NCBI GenBank assembly: GCA_018466975.1
Contig: CM031555.1
Coordinates: forward strand, 558,001 to 622,000
DNA: 64,000 nt
Source of the DNA: Sparassis latifolia
Lineage: Eukaryota > Basidiomycota > Agaricomycetes > Polyporales > Sparassidaceae
Direction: 5' to 3'
The position numbers and the translations under genes are program-made. The notes beneath the pieces are model-generated. The model worked only from the letters and a program-made list of their open reading frames with translations. It searched no databases and was not told the DNA's origin. This document shows, piece after piece, positions 11,368 through 23,227 of this stretch (within the stretch, counting starts at the first letter, position 1; the number at the start of each line of letters is the position of its first letter).

Positions 11368-14004
11368 ATGAATGCTTTCCGCCCGACGCCAGAGAGTATC
11401 CCTCCGCAGAACGTGAGCTACAGGGTCATCCTGCCGAAGGACATCCCCGTCCATATTCAGCCTCTGGTGAGTTCCGACCCTCCCAACTGAGTGCACACAC
11501 CGAGAGGACCTCCAAAACGGACAGAATCCCGTCAGCTTCGTGCTCCGTGCGGCTCAGATATACCCAGACAAGCTCGCCCTGGCAAATCCTGACGTGCCCC
11601 ACCCAGTCTTCTACTCGTACTCTGTGTGGTAGGTCCATGTCAGAGACGTCTCGGTGAGCACCGCTGAGCCTCCGGCAGGGCCCAGCGGATCCAAAACCTC
11701 GCATACGCGCTCATACAGGCAGGTATACGGCCAGGTGATCGTGTTGCAGTGATCGCACCCAACTCGTAAGCACCCTTTTGCCCTTCACGGAAGAACGCGT
11801 CTGATCCGGAAGCGCAGGCCAGTGATAGCAGGTCCTCTATATTCTTAGCCCCCAACGTGTGCCTTTGCTGACTTATGTCGTGTCTTCGTTCTGCAGAGGC
11901 ACACCATGGCGTGCTGGCCGCGCGTGGGGTCATCTGCCCGATTAATACGCGCCTCACACACCCGGAGGTGGCGTATATCCTCGAGCACAGCGGTGCGAGA
12001 CTCATCATCGTCGACTATGAGTACACGCACCTTGTGGCGGATGCGAAGGTGCCAGTCATCGTGACGCAAGACTCCGGTAAGGCGGGCGACCCTTATGAGG
12101 ATTTCTTGAGCGCGGGTAGACGCTTCAGCAAGGAGCGGGGATGGACCGGCCTCGAGTGGGAAGGCAACGAAGATGCACCGGCTGCACTTTGCTATACGTA
12201 GGTCCAACTTGTTGCTGGGTACCTGCGAATTTTAACACGTCTTCATAGGTCTGGGACTACGGGAAGAGTATGTACCTTCTGGGTCCTGATCGCTCTTCTC
12301 AGATACTGACGTTTAGCAGCCGAAGGGCGTGATCACAACCCTTAGAGGTAGATCTATTCACAGAAACATTAAAAGCATGAGACTTAAGATAATGACAGGG
12401 TCGTATCTTGCGGCTATTGCAAACGCATATGAGACGGGGTACGTTCCGTTGCTTCGCAATGATCCCTGTAAGCTTATTTCATTGACAGCATGAACTCAAA
12501 ATCAACATACCTCTGGTAAGCGCCTACTTGATCATCTAACTGTGCGTATTAATGTTCATCGCGCTGCAAAGGATCCTTCCGATGTTCCATGCTTGTGGTT
12601 GGACGTACCCGTGGGCCATCACCTTTTCATCGGCTGCGCAGGTAAGAGGACGTGTTTTGCCGCAGGGCATGGACTTACCACACACGTGTATTCTCAGATT
12701 ACCCTCCGGACCGTCTCGATGCCACTTATCTGGAACCACCTCTTGCACTCCGGTGTGACCCACTACTGCGCCGCGCCTACAGTCCAAGTAAAGTTCCACG
12801 GGTGTTCCTTCATAATCGTTTTTTGATGGGTATGTTCCATACAGATCGGTCTGGTCAATGACCCGCAAGCGAGAAAAATTTCAAACCCGGTAACTGCCAT
12901 CATTGCAGGATCTGCCCCCACTGCGTCGTTGCTGGAAGCCCTTGAGCAAAAGGGTATCAGGACTGTCCATGCGTATGGTCTGACGTGAGTGGGCATGCTT
13001 TGATTATCGCTTGCGTGTGCTAATACACATCGACGATCCTCTATAGTGAGGTGAGTATAAAATTGCAGCCGTGAAAGATATCATTCTTAACACCATCCAG
13101 ACATACGGGCCCTTCACCCGTTGTTACCCGCAACCATATTGGGATTCCCTCTCCGCAGACGACCGAGCGAAGCTCATGGCGCGCCAAGGTTACAGCTTCG
13201 CGACCGCTGATGACGTGCGCGTCGTGAATCCACCAGAAGAAGGCGAGAGCTTCGACGTGGAGCTCGTCGACGTGCTTAAGGACGGGAAGACTGTTGGCGA
13301 GATCGTCGTACGCGGTAACATTGTGATGAAGGAGGTGAGTCGATTTTATTTGAGTTGTACATATCTATGGATGACGAGTGGGATGGAATGAAGTACTTTA
13401 ACGACCCCGAGGCGACAAGGAAGGCATTCCGTGGGAAACATTTCAGCACGGGAGATCTGGCCGTCATGCATCCAGACGGGACGGTCTCGATCCAGGACAG
13501 AAGCAAAGACATCATCATCTCGGGTGGAGAGGTAAGTCGCACGAAGAAGTACGATTTTTCCTTTGCTGATGAATTGTTCTCGTGTGCAGAACGCGTCCAG
13601 TCTCGCAATAGAACAAGGTTAGATATCACTTAAGACCCTCAGTGTGCCAAACTCACCGCCTTTTACTGTGCAGAACTCGCGAGCCATCCTGATGTGCTCG
13701 AGGTGTCGGTGGTCGCCCGCCCGCACCCGAAATGGGGCGAGCGCCCGATGGCATTTGTGATCCTGCACCCCCAGCACGCGCAGAAGTGGACGGGCCGCCA
13801 CGACGAGTTCGGCGATCACCTGAAGCAGCATGCGCGTAAGCGTCTCCCGGGCTTCGCCTGCCCGGAGTGGGTCTTGATTGTGGAAGAACTGCCTGTGAGT
13901 ACAATAGTAGTTATTTACATTGATGGCTTCTGACAAATGTGTAGAAAACATCGACCGGGAAGATCCAGAAGGTTGTTTTACGCAAGATGATCGCCAAGTT
14001 ATGA
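11368..14004 (+). CDS. AMP-binding acyl-CoA synthetase-like enzyme
   Basis: ANL-superfamily adenylating enzyme, predicted to activate a carboxylic acid with ATP and transfer it to CoA. About fifteen exons give about 565 residues starting MNAFRPTPESIPPQNVSYRV. Motifs in order: A3-type SGTTGR/PKGV (split by an intron near 12263-12320), LPMFHACGWTYPWA, HYCAAPTVQ, IIAGSAPTA, A5 YGLTETYGP (split near 12985), A7 STGDLAVMHPDG with SKDIIISGGE, and KTSTGKIQK at the C-terminus carrying the conserved A10 lysine. The order and the GWTYPW loop match fungal and plant medium/short-chain or peroxisomal-type acyl-activating enzymes. The C-terminus (RKMIAKL) is not a strong PTS1, but a final AKL resembles SKL, so peroxisomal import is possible. 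The start is the ATG after a possible leader intron; the ATG at 11276 would run out of frame. Confidence 0.9.
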
Positions 14005-14398
14005 TATAAGCCTCGATCATGTATGGGTGTAATTGGGTTGTATAAGTAAATCTACTAATATAGTCAGCGTTGTTACTTGTCGAAACCTTCGACCTATCTG
14101 TGTCGCTGGGGAACAATATTTGCGCACGTTTGATAAACAAAGGACGCGTTGTGTACGCGCTTGATCACGTGTTGAGATATTTCACGTGATGGTGTTATTG
14201 TGGCTCTTTGTTTGTCACGCTTTGGCCTGGGTTTTCTTGTTCTCGACTGGGCGTCAACGGCGACATCGCATCCACGACGAGCAAGCTGGAGCCGCTGACG
14301 CTAGCCCCGACAAGCTAGACAGTGCAATCATCTTCCTCCACGGCAGCCGCATTGTGGAGGGATAAACGAAGAAGACCTACTTGGCCGCATATACTGGC
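14005..14398. promoter_or_regulatory. Intergenic promoter with two CACGTG E-boxes
   Basis: About 390 bases between the acyl-CoA synthetase stop and the SAP-kinase start. Two CACGTG hexamers lie 17 bases apart (14166-14171 and 14183-14188); the second is in the 8-bp palindrome TCACGTGA. CACGTG is the site of bHLH factors such as Cbf1. Nothing else recognised. Confidence 0.5.
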
Positions 14399-17300
14399 AT
14401 GGCCCAACGTCGTGCTCATCACCACAGGATATCCTCAGTCCCAGACTCCACCGCTATTCTCACACGCCGTAAGCTGCAGTCGCGACGTGGCGCCAGTGCT
14501 CGAAGACGCGCGTTTACCCTTGCGGACCCGTACGGCCGCACCTCGAGTTCGCGCGACTCGCGCGCGTCTGGCAGCTCACCTCCGACGTCGGCCCGACCCG
14601 TTCTTGTACCATTGCAGTTCAACCTGCGACGACTCCCCTCTCGGCTCTTCTCAGAACGCAAGGAAAGTATGCGCGATGCGGGCGACGGCTACACAGTACA
14701 CGCGGGCGCGAAGCGGAAGCGCGTCGTCAGTGGCAGTGAGAATACTGCGGGTGCGCGCAGCACGCGTAATGCTGGCAGGGTGAAGCGGCGCAGGGCAGTG
14801 CGCGAGTCGAGCGATGAGGATGAGATGAGTGGCATGGACATCGACGATCAGGCGCACTGGGAGTCTTCGGATAATTCCGAGGACGAGGGCGCAATGGACT
14901 CGTGTATGTGTCTTTGTATCTTATCCATCTTTTTGCTCAATGTTCTGCCTAGCGGACGACTTCTTGATTCATGAAGCGGATCCGCGGCAGTTATTTCGTA
15001 TGCGCAAGGAGGAGCTCGTCCGCCTCTATATCGCCGCCGGCCTCACTGAGGATGCGGAACTTCTCACGAAGCATGAGATCGTTGACTGCATCGTGGCCGC
15101 TCGAGACGATGTGGCAGAACTACCACCTTCATCTCCAGGGATCGGTGATAGCAACTCGAGCGACTATTCCTCCGATGGTGGTAATGTCGCGGGTGGCGAG
15201 GAGACAGATTTCGGTGGGAAGTTCAGGAATGGGCTGAGAAGACGGGCGACGGTTCAAGACTTAGGTCGGAGTGCTCGCTCGACTGCTGCCAGCCGGTCTC
15301 TTTCTCTGGGTCAACTGGAGGCTGCTCCTTCCCACGGTAAGAGAGCTCGAGAGCCCAGCGGTCCATCTTGTCCAATACGCAGGTGAGAGATCTTAGTCTT
15401 CTGTCCTAATTGCAATTTGTGAGGATAGTGCTGCGTAGACGAGGAACGAGTAATGCAAGTTCCAGCAGGTCTTCACCAACATCCTCAGCCGCCTACTCCC
15501 TTCCTTCCCCTCCCGCCACTCGTTTGCGCACTCGCAAGCTCTCTAACGAGGACAGCGTCGCGTCAACGTCAGCCAGACTCAGCAAGGGCAAGGGTAAAGC
15601 AAAGCAAGTGGAGTTCAATGATGAAGTTCAGGTCAAGTCTAAACCTGTCACTCGTCCCTTTGACGATGAAAGCGACCTCACCGACCTTACAGAGGTCGAA
15701 CAGTCGATTGCAAAGATATCTCCCAGCCCGCGACGCTTGCGTAGCAAAGGCGAGAGGCCTCGGAGCGAAAAAGAAATCCCAGTAGAGACTGCGTTCGACG
15801 CAGACCGGCGGGTCACACCCATGCGGAAAGCGAAGGGAAAAGTGGGTTGTTTGCGGGAAGAGGACGAAGAGGAAGAGGAAGAGGAAGTGGATCAACTTGA
15901 GAGTGGGACGGATCAGGATGAGGAGGTCGACCAGCTGACGGAAACGCCATCACCCATGGCCACTCCAAAAGCTGCAGTCCCCCGGGGTCGATGGACTCCA
16001 GTTGTACGCAGATTGAGGCCGCGACGGATCCAGACTCATACGCCTCCTAGTGACGGAGATGATGAAGGGAGTGAAAACGATGAAGGGGCTGACGTGGAGA
16101 CGAGCGTGGATGGAGAGGACGAGGAGAATGAGGGTGATGACGAGAGGAGCGTGGTGGACGGTGAAAGCGAGGAGGAAGAACAGCCACCTCCAGAGCCTAA
16201 AAAGCTGCGCAACGGGAAGATTGTACCGGACGGTGAAATCGAGGACGAGGTTGCGGAGGAAGACGATGACGAGGCGGACGAGGACTACGCGGACTCTACT
16301 GTGGAGGATGTTGATGCCGAAGGTGAGACGGAGGAAAGTGAGGGCACTGATGAGCCAATGGACGATAATGGTACGTTCCTTCCTGTCTTTAGCATTGGAG
16401 CTGACGACTTTATGGGTGTTGATCAAGTCGACCTTACCATCGCCACGGCAAGGACCCTTCTACGCCTACGTCGGGACGACCTCGTCCGCTTGTGCGAGAC
16501 GCGTGATCTGGATGCCTCGGGAACCAAGTCTCAACTCGCTGATACGTTGCTTCAGTGGCGGGATCGGCATTGTAGCGAAGCATCGTCGCCATCCTCAACA
16601 GGTACGGCTCGCCCACCTTCAACCGCCAAAGGTCGTCCAGGCCGGCGGAAGACCAGAAGTAAGAGTAACAGCCAGACTCCGCCTGTACTGCTGCGATCGG
16701 ATCGCGTCCATATGGACGAGCCAAGGACACCTCCACTTTCTGGTCAACAGAAGGAGGCGGAACCAGAACTTGAACTCGATCTCGAGAGCTTGGGGCTAGA
16801 AGATAGAGAAATTCCGCCGGATAAACTGACGAAGCTAGAGAAGATCGGGAGCGGCGGTTTCAAAGATGTCTTCATCGGCAAGTTCAAGGGACGTCGGGTC
16901 GCCATATCTGAATTCCGAAGTCAGCTTAGTGCAAGTGAGTATTTCCGTTATGTCAGGCATATTGTAGTGTCTGAACTTTAATAGTGGACATCAAAGAGCT
17001 CAAGTTACTGGGCGATTTCGACCATCCCAATATCGTCCGTTTCGTGCGTGGCGCTTTGTTTACTATCACTTGTTTGAGACACTGACTTGCCTCTAGCTTG
17101 GTGTGAGCATTCCGGAGAACACTCGGGAGACTCCGGTGATGATTGTCAGTGAGCTGTGTTCAAACGGTGACTTGTTCGACTACGTCCGGAATGTGAAGCC
17201 CCCTTCACTCTATAGAGTCGTACGTATCATTATTCACAGGTTACAACGGGCTTTCTGAGTCTTTTCTTAGCTCTGCATCATGCTCGACATCGCTCGCGGG

Positions 17301-17900
17301 CTCGAGTATCTCCATATGCGGAAGCCTTCTGTCATTCACAGGGACTGCAAGTCGTCCAACATACTGATCACATCCAAGGGTATTGCCAAGATCACGGACT
17401 TTGGACTGGCCAAGGTCAAGCAATCGACACGCTCCATGGTTCGCAGCTTGGTCGGCACGGTGAACTGGCAAGCTCCAGAGTTATGGCACCCTCATCCCAA
17501 GTACAACCACAAGGTCGATGTATTCTCCTGCGGCATGGTGTACTGGGAGATGCTGCAGTGGCATGTCCTGAACAAGAAATTCCCGTGGGAGGTATGCATC
17601 ATCACACCCTATTGCTGTCGGGCTCTCGGGTTGATGGATGAGCTAACAGGGTATGAATGAGCATGCAATTTATGATCTCGTAGGTGCAAAACGTCAAAGG
17701 TATGTGGCTCCGCTCCCCCCGAGTGAACAGCTTTGTTCAAGGCCGATGTGTTTAGACCTTCGATTAACGGCCTGCGTAAACACTGGTGTCCGGAGATAGT
17801 AGATCTCATAGAGCGAATGTGGGCCCAAGAACCCGACGAACGCCCTACCATGTCTGAAATTGTAGAAGAGCTGGAACATCTCGTGCAGATATATCGTTGA
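14399..17900 (+). CDS. Large protein kinase with two SAP-like motifs and a WNK-like ATP site
   Basis: About 1,050 residues in seven or more exons. The N-terminal two thirds is basic and acidic low complexity (Arg/Ser-rich, later long Glu/Asp runs around 16060-16370) and is probably nuclear. Two similar motifs of SAP type stand in it: DPRQLFRMRKEELVRLYIAA near residue 178 and TARTLLRLRRDDLVRLCETR near residue 650. SAP motifs usually bind DNA. The kinase domain starts near residue 778 with GSGGFKDVFIG and has VAISEFR where VAIK is expected. It continues with HPNIVRF, IHRDCKSSNIL, TDFGLAKVK, WQAPELW and ERPTMSEIVEELE. The catalytic Asp, DFG and APE are all present, so the domain should be active if another lysine serves ATP. 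The lysine in the glycine loop (F-K-D-V) is the likely substitute, as in WNK kinases. The 3' end is convergent with GluRS. Confidence 0.85.
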
Positions 17901-18425
17901 CCGCATACCCCCCAGCACGTCAAGACCTTTACCCACCATAACCATGATCCCATTGTTCCGCCTCTGCCATGCTCATCGGACACTTCAAGTTGGAATTTAT
18001 GTAAATTTCTTCATGCTTTGTGGTCTCATGTTAGAGCGAGAGCTTATTCCCCTTGTCGCTTTGTATCATGCCGCGTCGAACATCACCAATTCACATAGTA
18101 GTTGCATCGTGTTCTATCCATCATTGTATCGCTGTCTCCAACTCAATGTTAACAGTGCATTTTGTTTCTTGTACTGGTCGGATTCAGGGAAGTGCCCACG
18201 GGAAAATAAATAGATTGTGAATTTGCATGCAAGTTGGTCCCTGTAGGTCCATACTATCACAGTCACAATCTCGATCAGACGAGTCACGTCTTTACCATCT
18301 TAGTGACGAGGGCTGAAAAGTTCGCCAAGAGCACAGTGGTCTTGGCCTATTGTCGCATGCAATGAATCTATACTTCTGCTATTAATCGTACCACACCATC
18401 TAGATGGTCCTGCACTTGGGCAACC
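17901..18425. other. Convergent intergenic region
   Basis: About 525 bases between the kinase and GluRS stop codons, mostly AT-rich and likely two 3' UTRs. A plus-strand open frame here (17944-18213) is AT-rich and unlike any protein I know. No gene called. Confidence 0.5.
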
Positions 18426-21355
18426 CTATGCATCGTAAACATTCTTGACCTTGTACATCTTCGTGTCCGCAGGCACTACCACTTCTCCCTCCCCGTATAC
18501 AGTCGAAACAGAGTACATCTTCGTATCTGTCGGGGTGTCAAAGAGCGCCTTTGACGTGCTCTTCGCCTCTGCGCCCTTCCCTTTGATGAGCGGCGGAGCA
18601 GTAATAGGCGTCGCGCTCTGCGAATTTGCCTTGCTTGCAATACTGGCAGCGCGACCATCGGGGATGTGGATGAACTCGAGGCGGCCGTCGGGTGCCACAC
18701 CGTCAAAGATGTAGTAGCCTTTGCGCTCGAACTGGATGATGTCGCTCTTCCTGAGCTTGCGCACGTTCGCGTCCGCGAGCGCGTCTTCACGGAACTCGGT
18801 GATGGGCGTGACGAAGTCCTGGACATCATCGTTCTCCTCGAGCTTCTTCTTCGTAATGAGGTAGTCATAGTCGAGCAGTGTGACGTCGACGAGCGTGTGC
18901 GCGGGTGTGGGCTGGGCGAGCCATGTGATCTTTTTCTTGGTCTTGCGGAAGTCGCCTGAGAGGTGCAGCTCCATCTCAATCGCGGTGATTATACCTGCGG
19001 AGTTCACCGTCTTGGAACGCACGAAAGCATTACCCCAGTCCATTAAGGTGATCTGTAGAGCAGATGTGAGATGAGGATCAGGAGATGCTGCAAGACACTG
19101 ACCTCCTCCTGGTCGTCGAACGAGAGAGCATCTTCCTGCTCGACGAAAACATAAGAAGAAAAGACAGTCTGCTTCTCCCCGACCCCGGGGTTCTTCTTGT
19201 GTTTCGGAAGGCTCTTGACCTCAGGGTCAGCAGGTCCACCCTTGATAGTCACCGGCACTCTGGACATCAGAAACCGAGGTTAGCAGGGAAACCGATAGAG
19301 ATGCGGACAGATGCACATGTCACTCTTCGCAATTGCCCAGAATCGTGGTGCGATGGGGTCAATGACTTTCTTGTTCAGTGTCCACAGCGAGTCCCACTCG
19401 AGTGAGACGATCGCTTGTGAAGGACCTTGCGCAAGCATGAACTGGCGCAGCGCTTCCACTGTCAAACCTCTTCGGCGGATACCTGCAATTCGGTGATGTC
19501 CGACCTCAATCAACGGCCCAGAACCTGAGAGAGATCGAGTTACCTCGGACGGTGGGGAACCTCGGGTCATCCCAGCCACGAACGAGACCCTGGTCGACAA
19601 ACCAGTGTAGTTTGCGCTTGGAAAGGAGAGTATAAATGAGGTTGAGACGACTGACGTCTGAAGTGAATAATATGGCACATCAAGGGCAACCACTTCTTAC
19701 TGACCTGAAGTCCCAGATGTGGACAGGGCGCAGGGCGAGGGCTTCGATCATCCAGTAGTACTGGGGGTTCCGGTCGCGGTACTCGTTTGTCCGCAGTGCG
19801 TGCGTGACGCCTTCGAGCGAATCTACGATGGGGCAAGCAAAATCGTATGTTGGGTATACCTTCCACTTCGATCTGAAGAATAGATGGAAACGCAATATGA
19901 AGATCGTTGTTGAACTTCTGCTGGCGGGAGTGCTTACCCCGTTCGATGATGCGGCAAGAGGTTGCAGCGATAGATGACGGGGTCACGCATCGCTTTGTTT
20001 GGGTTGTCGACACTCATCTTCGCACGGATACACCACCGCACGCCCTCCTCAGTCCCCGCCTTCATCTCCGCAAAGTGCTTGAGGTTGTCCTCGACGCTGT
20101 CGTCTCGATGCTTTGACGCAACGCCGTGGTACCGCTCCTCCCGCATCTGAGCGGATGGTCAGATCGGCATTAGCTTGACTCCGATGTATAGCATTTTGCT
20201 GTGGAAGGGGTGAGCGGATGCTTACCTGGGTCTGCTCGGTGTCGTCAGCGTAGGCCTTGTCAATTTTGATTATTTTCAACGCTAGTTCGTACAGCTCGTC
20301 AAAGTAATCCGATGTGTGGGATAATTTGTCTCCATGGATCTCCAGCAGGGCAAGATCCTCGAGGATCGTCTCCTCAAACTCGGTCTATCCACAAGTGCAT
20401 GCATGTCAGCATCGGAAGTGCCAGTCGCACGAGCCCGAAGGACGATGAGGCACCACGCACCCTCTCTTTCGTGGGGTTCGTGTCATCAAATCGGATCAAC
20501 ATCTTCCCTTTGTACATCTGCGCGAAGTACTGGTTCAGCATGGCCGCTTTCGCGTGGCCAATATGGAGATAGCCACTCGGCTCGGGCGGGAAGCGCGTCA
20601 CGACCTCGCCCTCCTTTGCATTTGCCAGGCCGAGCGCGAATGACGCGGCAGTCTTATTTGATCGCGCCTTGCTCGATTTTGCCTCTGAGAGCCAGGGAGA
20701 CACGGAATTAATTCCATGAACCAGGTGCGGGCTGATGAGATGCTTACCGGCAAGGCTTGCAATAGCAAGCTGTGTGGACTCGAGAGACTCGAGATGTGAG
20801 AACCACCGGAGAAGATGCGGGTGCTTGTTGTTCTTGAGCAAGCCAACGATCTTCACACTTCCTAACATACACAGTTCAGTGGGCGGCGGAGCCCCGGCAG
20901 ACATTGAACGAACCTTTGAAAGCGCCCCACACGATCCAGTCGGAACCTGTGATTTGTTGGCCCACGAGGTAGGTGCGAAAGGCTAGATGATCGTCAAGCG
21001 AGTCCAGGACGGCGACGATTTCGGGAAAGGCGGTCAAGGTCGGCAGTGTCTTTGCAAGTGCAAAGTATGCCGATGCCTATCCACTTCGCGTGTCAGCTAT
21101 ATATCCTACCCACACGAGCAGCATAGCAAGATACGGAGGACGAACCTTGGCACCATCCTCCGGGAGGCCGCCTGCTTTGGCGAGGGCCTGCACGACCTGG
21201 TCCTCGGCGGTGATCTTTGAGCCATCAAGCTCTAATGTAACGCCCGATGCGCTCTCGTCGAACGCGAGCTCGACTTTTTGGGTGTATGTCGCGATCGCGA
21301 CGGCAGCGAAGGGAAACGGAGAGGCAGCGGAGGAGACTGTGAGCACGTCAGCCAT
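18426..21355 (-). CDS. Cytosolic glutamyl-tRNA synthetase
   Basis: Class I synthetase that charges tRNA-Glu in the cytosol. About ten exons. The N-terminal part (about residues 1-165, [14 protein letters not shown] onward) is a GST-like domain of the kind that docks to Arc1/AIMP partners. The catalytic core opens with [18 protein letters not shown] (the HIGH motif at about residue 205), then [36 protein letters not shown] and the KMSKS-equivalent LLSKRKLHW. The C-terminal beta-barrel anticodon region includes [10 protein letters not shown] and [18 protein letters not shown]. The C-terminus is unusual in carrying two near-copies, [20 protein letters not shown] and [15 protein letters not shown], after a Ser/Thr/Ala linker. 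The start ATG shares a 273-bp divergent promoter with the phosphoesterase. Confidence 0.95.
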
Positions 21356-21628
21356 CGCAAGTCTACGAATTAACTATTTCTGAGCAAACGAGAAACCAAG
21401 TTAGAGATGCTGAAGGCTCGGGGTGACTCGTCTGTAGGAATATATTGCTCAAGCGCCGATCTCGAGTTTAGAGTTTCGATATACACCGAGATGTCCGGGG
21501 TCCAACTTGAAGTTAATCTAATCGGCTTCACCGTGACATAAATACTGGTGCGCACATCTCTGCTGGTGCTAAGTAATGACCTTTCCTCTTCGGACGATCT
21601 ATGATTTTGTTGCTTCTTCTACTCGAAC
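21356..21628. promoter_or_regulatory. Divergent promoter, GluRS / phosphoesterase
   Basis: 273 bases separate the two start codons, so both promoters and both leaders are here. No TATA box or known factor site stands out. Confidence 0.5.
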
Positions 21629-22708
21629 ATGAGTGTTGCCCTGGATAGCAAACCCGACGAGCCAAGTTGTCGTCTTCAAGCTACACCGACGTTGTCCACT
21701 CCTAGATCTGCGGTATACCTGACATATGACATCCACAACCCACCCCCGCATCCGGGAGCGGCCTGGACACGCTTTGTCTGCATATCTGACACGCATTCGA
21801 AGATCTTTCCCGTGCCGCCAGGAGATGTCCTGCTGCACGCGGGCGACTTGAGTAGTCGGGGGACCTTGCGGCACTTGCGGCACGCTGTAGAGTGGTTGCA
21901 GTCACTGCCACATCCGATCAAAATGTGCGTGAAGTGGTTCTTATTGAATGACGACGGACATGCTGATGCTTTCGCTCCACAGCATGGTTGCGGGGAATCA
22001 TGATGTACGTCGTGTGTAATGACGGGCGGGAGACATATTCACGAAGGTGCAGCTATGTTTGGATGAACACTGGGTCGTAGGTGGCAAGCTCTACCAGTGC
22101 TCAGGCAACGGTATCCCAGCTGAGGTGAGATTAGGACTTACTGTCAAGCCCTACTTGACGTCACAATCTGTTCATCACAGGATATTGCGGCTGCCCGTGC
22201 TATGGTTCATAGCGACACGCTGCGTCAAGCGGGTCTGCACTATCTTGAACACGAATCAATACGGATCACTGTACCAAACGGTAGAACCTGGGAGATATAC
22301 GGTTCGCCTGTAAGTCCACCGCTAAACCTGGCCGCATTTTCAGAGACTGATCACGGGTATCAGGCTGCTCGCCGTTATTCATTGGGCGCGTTCCAGTACA
22401 AGGCCGGTGTAGGCACGGCCATCTACAGCCGCATTCCATCCACTACAGAGATACTCATCACGCATTCCCCTCCGTACGGTGTCTGTGACTTCACGCGTCG
22501 TGGACAAAATGCGGGTTGCCAGGAGCTTGCCGCGCGACTGGAGAGCAGGCACTTGTGCACCTGCCGGCTACATGTGTTTGGGCATATCCATGAGGCGCAC
22601 GGGGTCGCGCTTGGGATGCCTACGGCTCAGAACCCGTGTGGCAGACTGAGTGTCAATGCGGCGCTGCATCATGTTGGACAGGCGGTGATTGTGGATTTGC
22701 TGAACTGA
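21629..22708 (+). CDS. Calcineurin-like metallophosphoesterase (MPPED/Rv0805-like)
   Basis: Binuclear metal phosphoesterase of the class that includes mammalian MPPED1/2. Five or six exons, about 300 residues. The metal-ligand blocks are seen in order: CISDTHSK (D-x-H), HAGDLSSRG (GD), MVAGNHD (GNHD, assembled across the intron near 21924-21982), THSPPYG, and HVFGHIHEAHG (GH-x-H) near the C-terminus. A further intron (about 22312-22364) is predicted inside IYGSP/AARRYS because the intervening sequence has a GTAAGT donor and a TATCAG acceptor. The natural substrate is not known; family members hydrolyse cyclic nucleotides or phosphodiesters in vitro. No signal peptide, so it is probably cytosolic. 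Confidence 0.88.
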
Positions 22709-23227
22709 CCTTAGATTTACCAGGCATCCTTCTTGAGCTGATTGGTAGTAAGTACTTGCATGTACATATTCGTCTATGAGTAAGGAAGTAATGCATGTCT
22801 TGGACTCCGGGGGTTACAGCCTGGTCATGACCGGTATTGGCACGCGTCTGTTACGGTACGCGTTCTCCCCTGTGACAGCTTGAGCAAGGCGTATCAACTA
22901 TCTTGGACGCCACTAACTCACCGCTCGTTAGCTTAGCGTCTACTTACGCCTGCTGCATACTGCGTCTTCCCCCGACACACGTACAATTCTTACTCACCAT
23001 GCATCAGGCTCTCAAGCACATCTCAAGCCTGCTTACTGTCACGCGTGACAAATATCCAGTCTGCAGCGGTTACGGGGTCGGGGTATGTAAATTTCCCGCG
23101 GGGGAATCGACTCATCCATGGCACTGTGGTCACCGAAGTGACTCGGCCTCTTGTCTCCTTATTATAAAATCTGGTTCGTATAAATGCAAAGCGCACGATC
23201 CACTTGCCTTATATCTAACGACCCATC
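22709..23227 (+). promoter_or_regulatory. LEU4 promoter with TGACTC sites and TATA box
   Basis: About 520 bases upstream of the isopropylmalate synthase start. GACTCAT (23109-23115) and TGACTC (23139-23144) are Gcn4/CpcA-type half sites about 85-120 bases from the ATG. TATAAAA (23163-23169) lies about 60 bases from it. I saw no Leu3-type CCGGNNCCGG palindrome. Confidence 0.45.
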
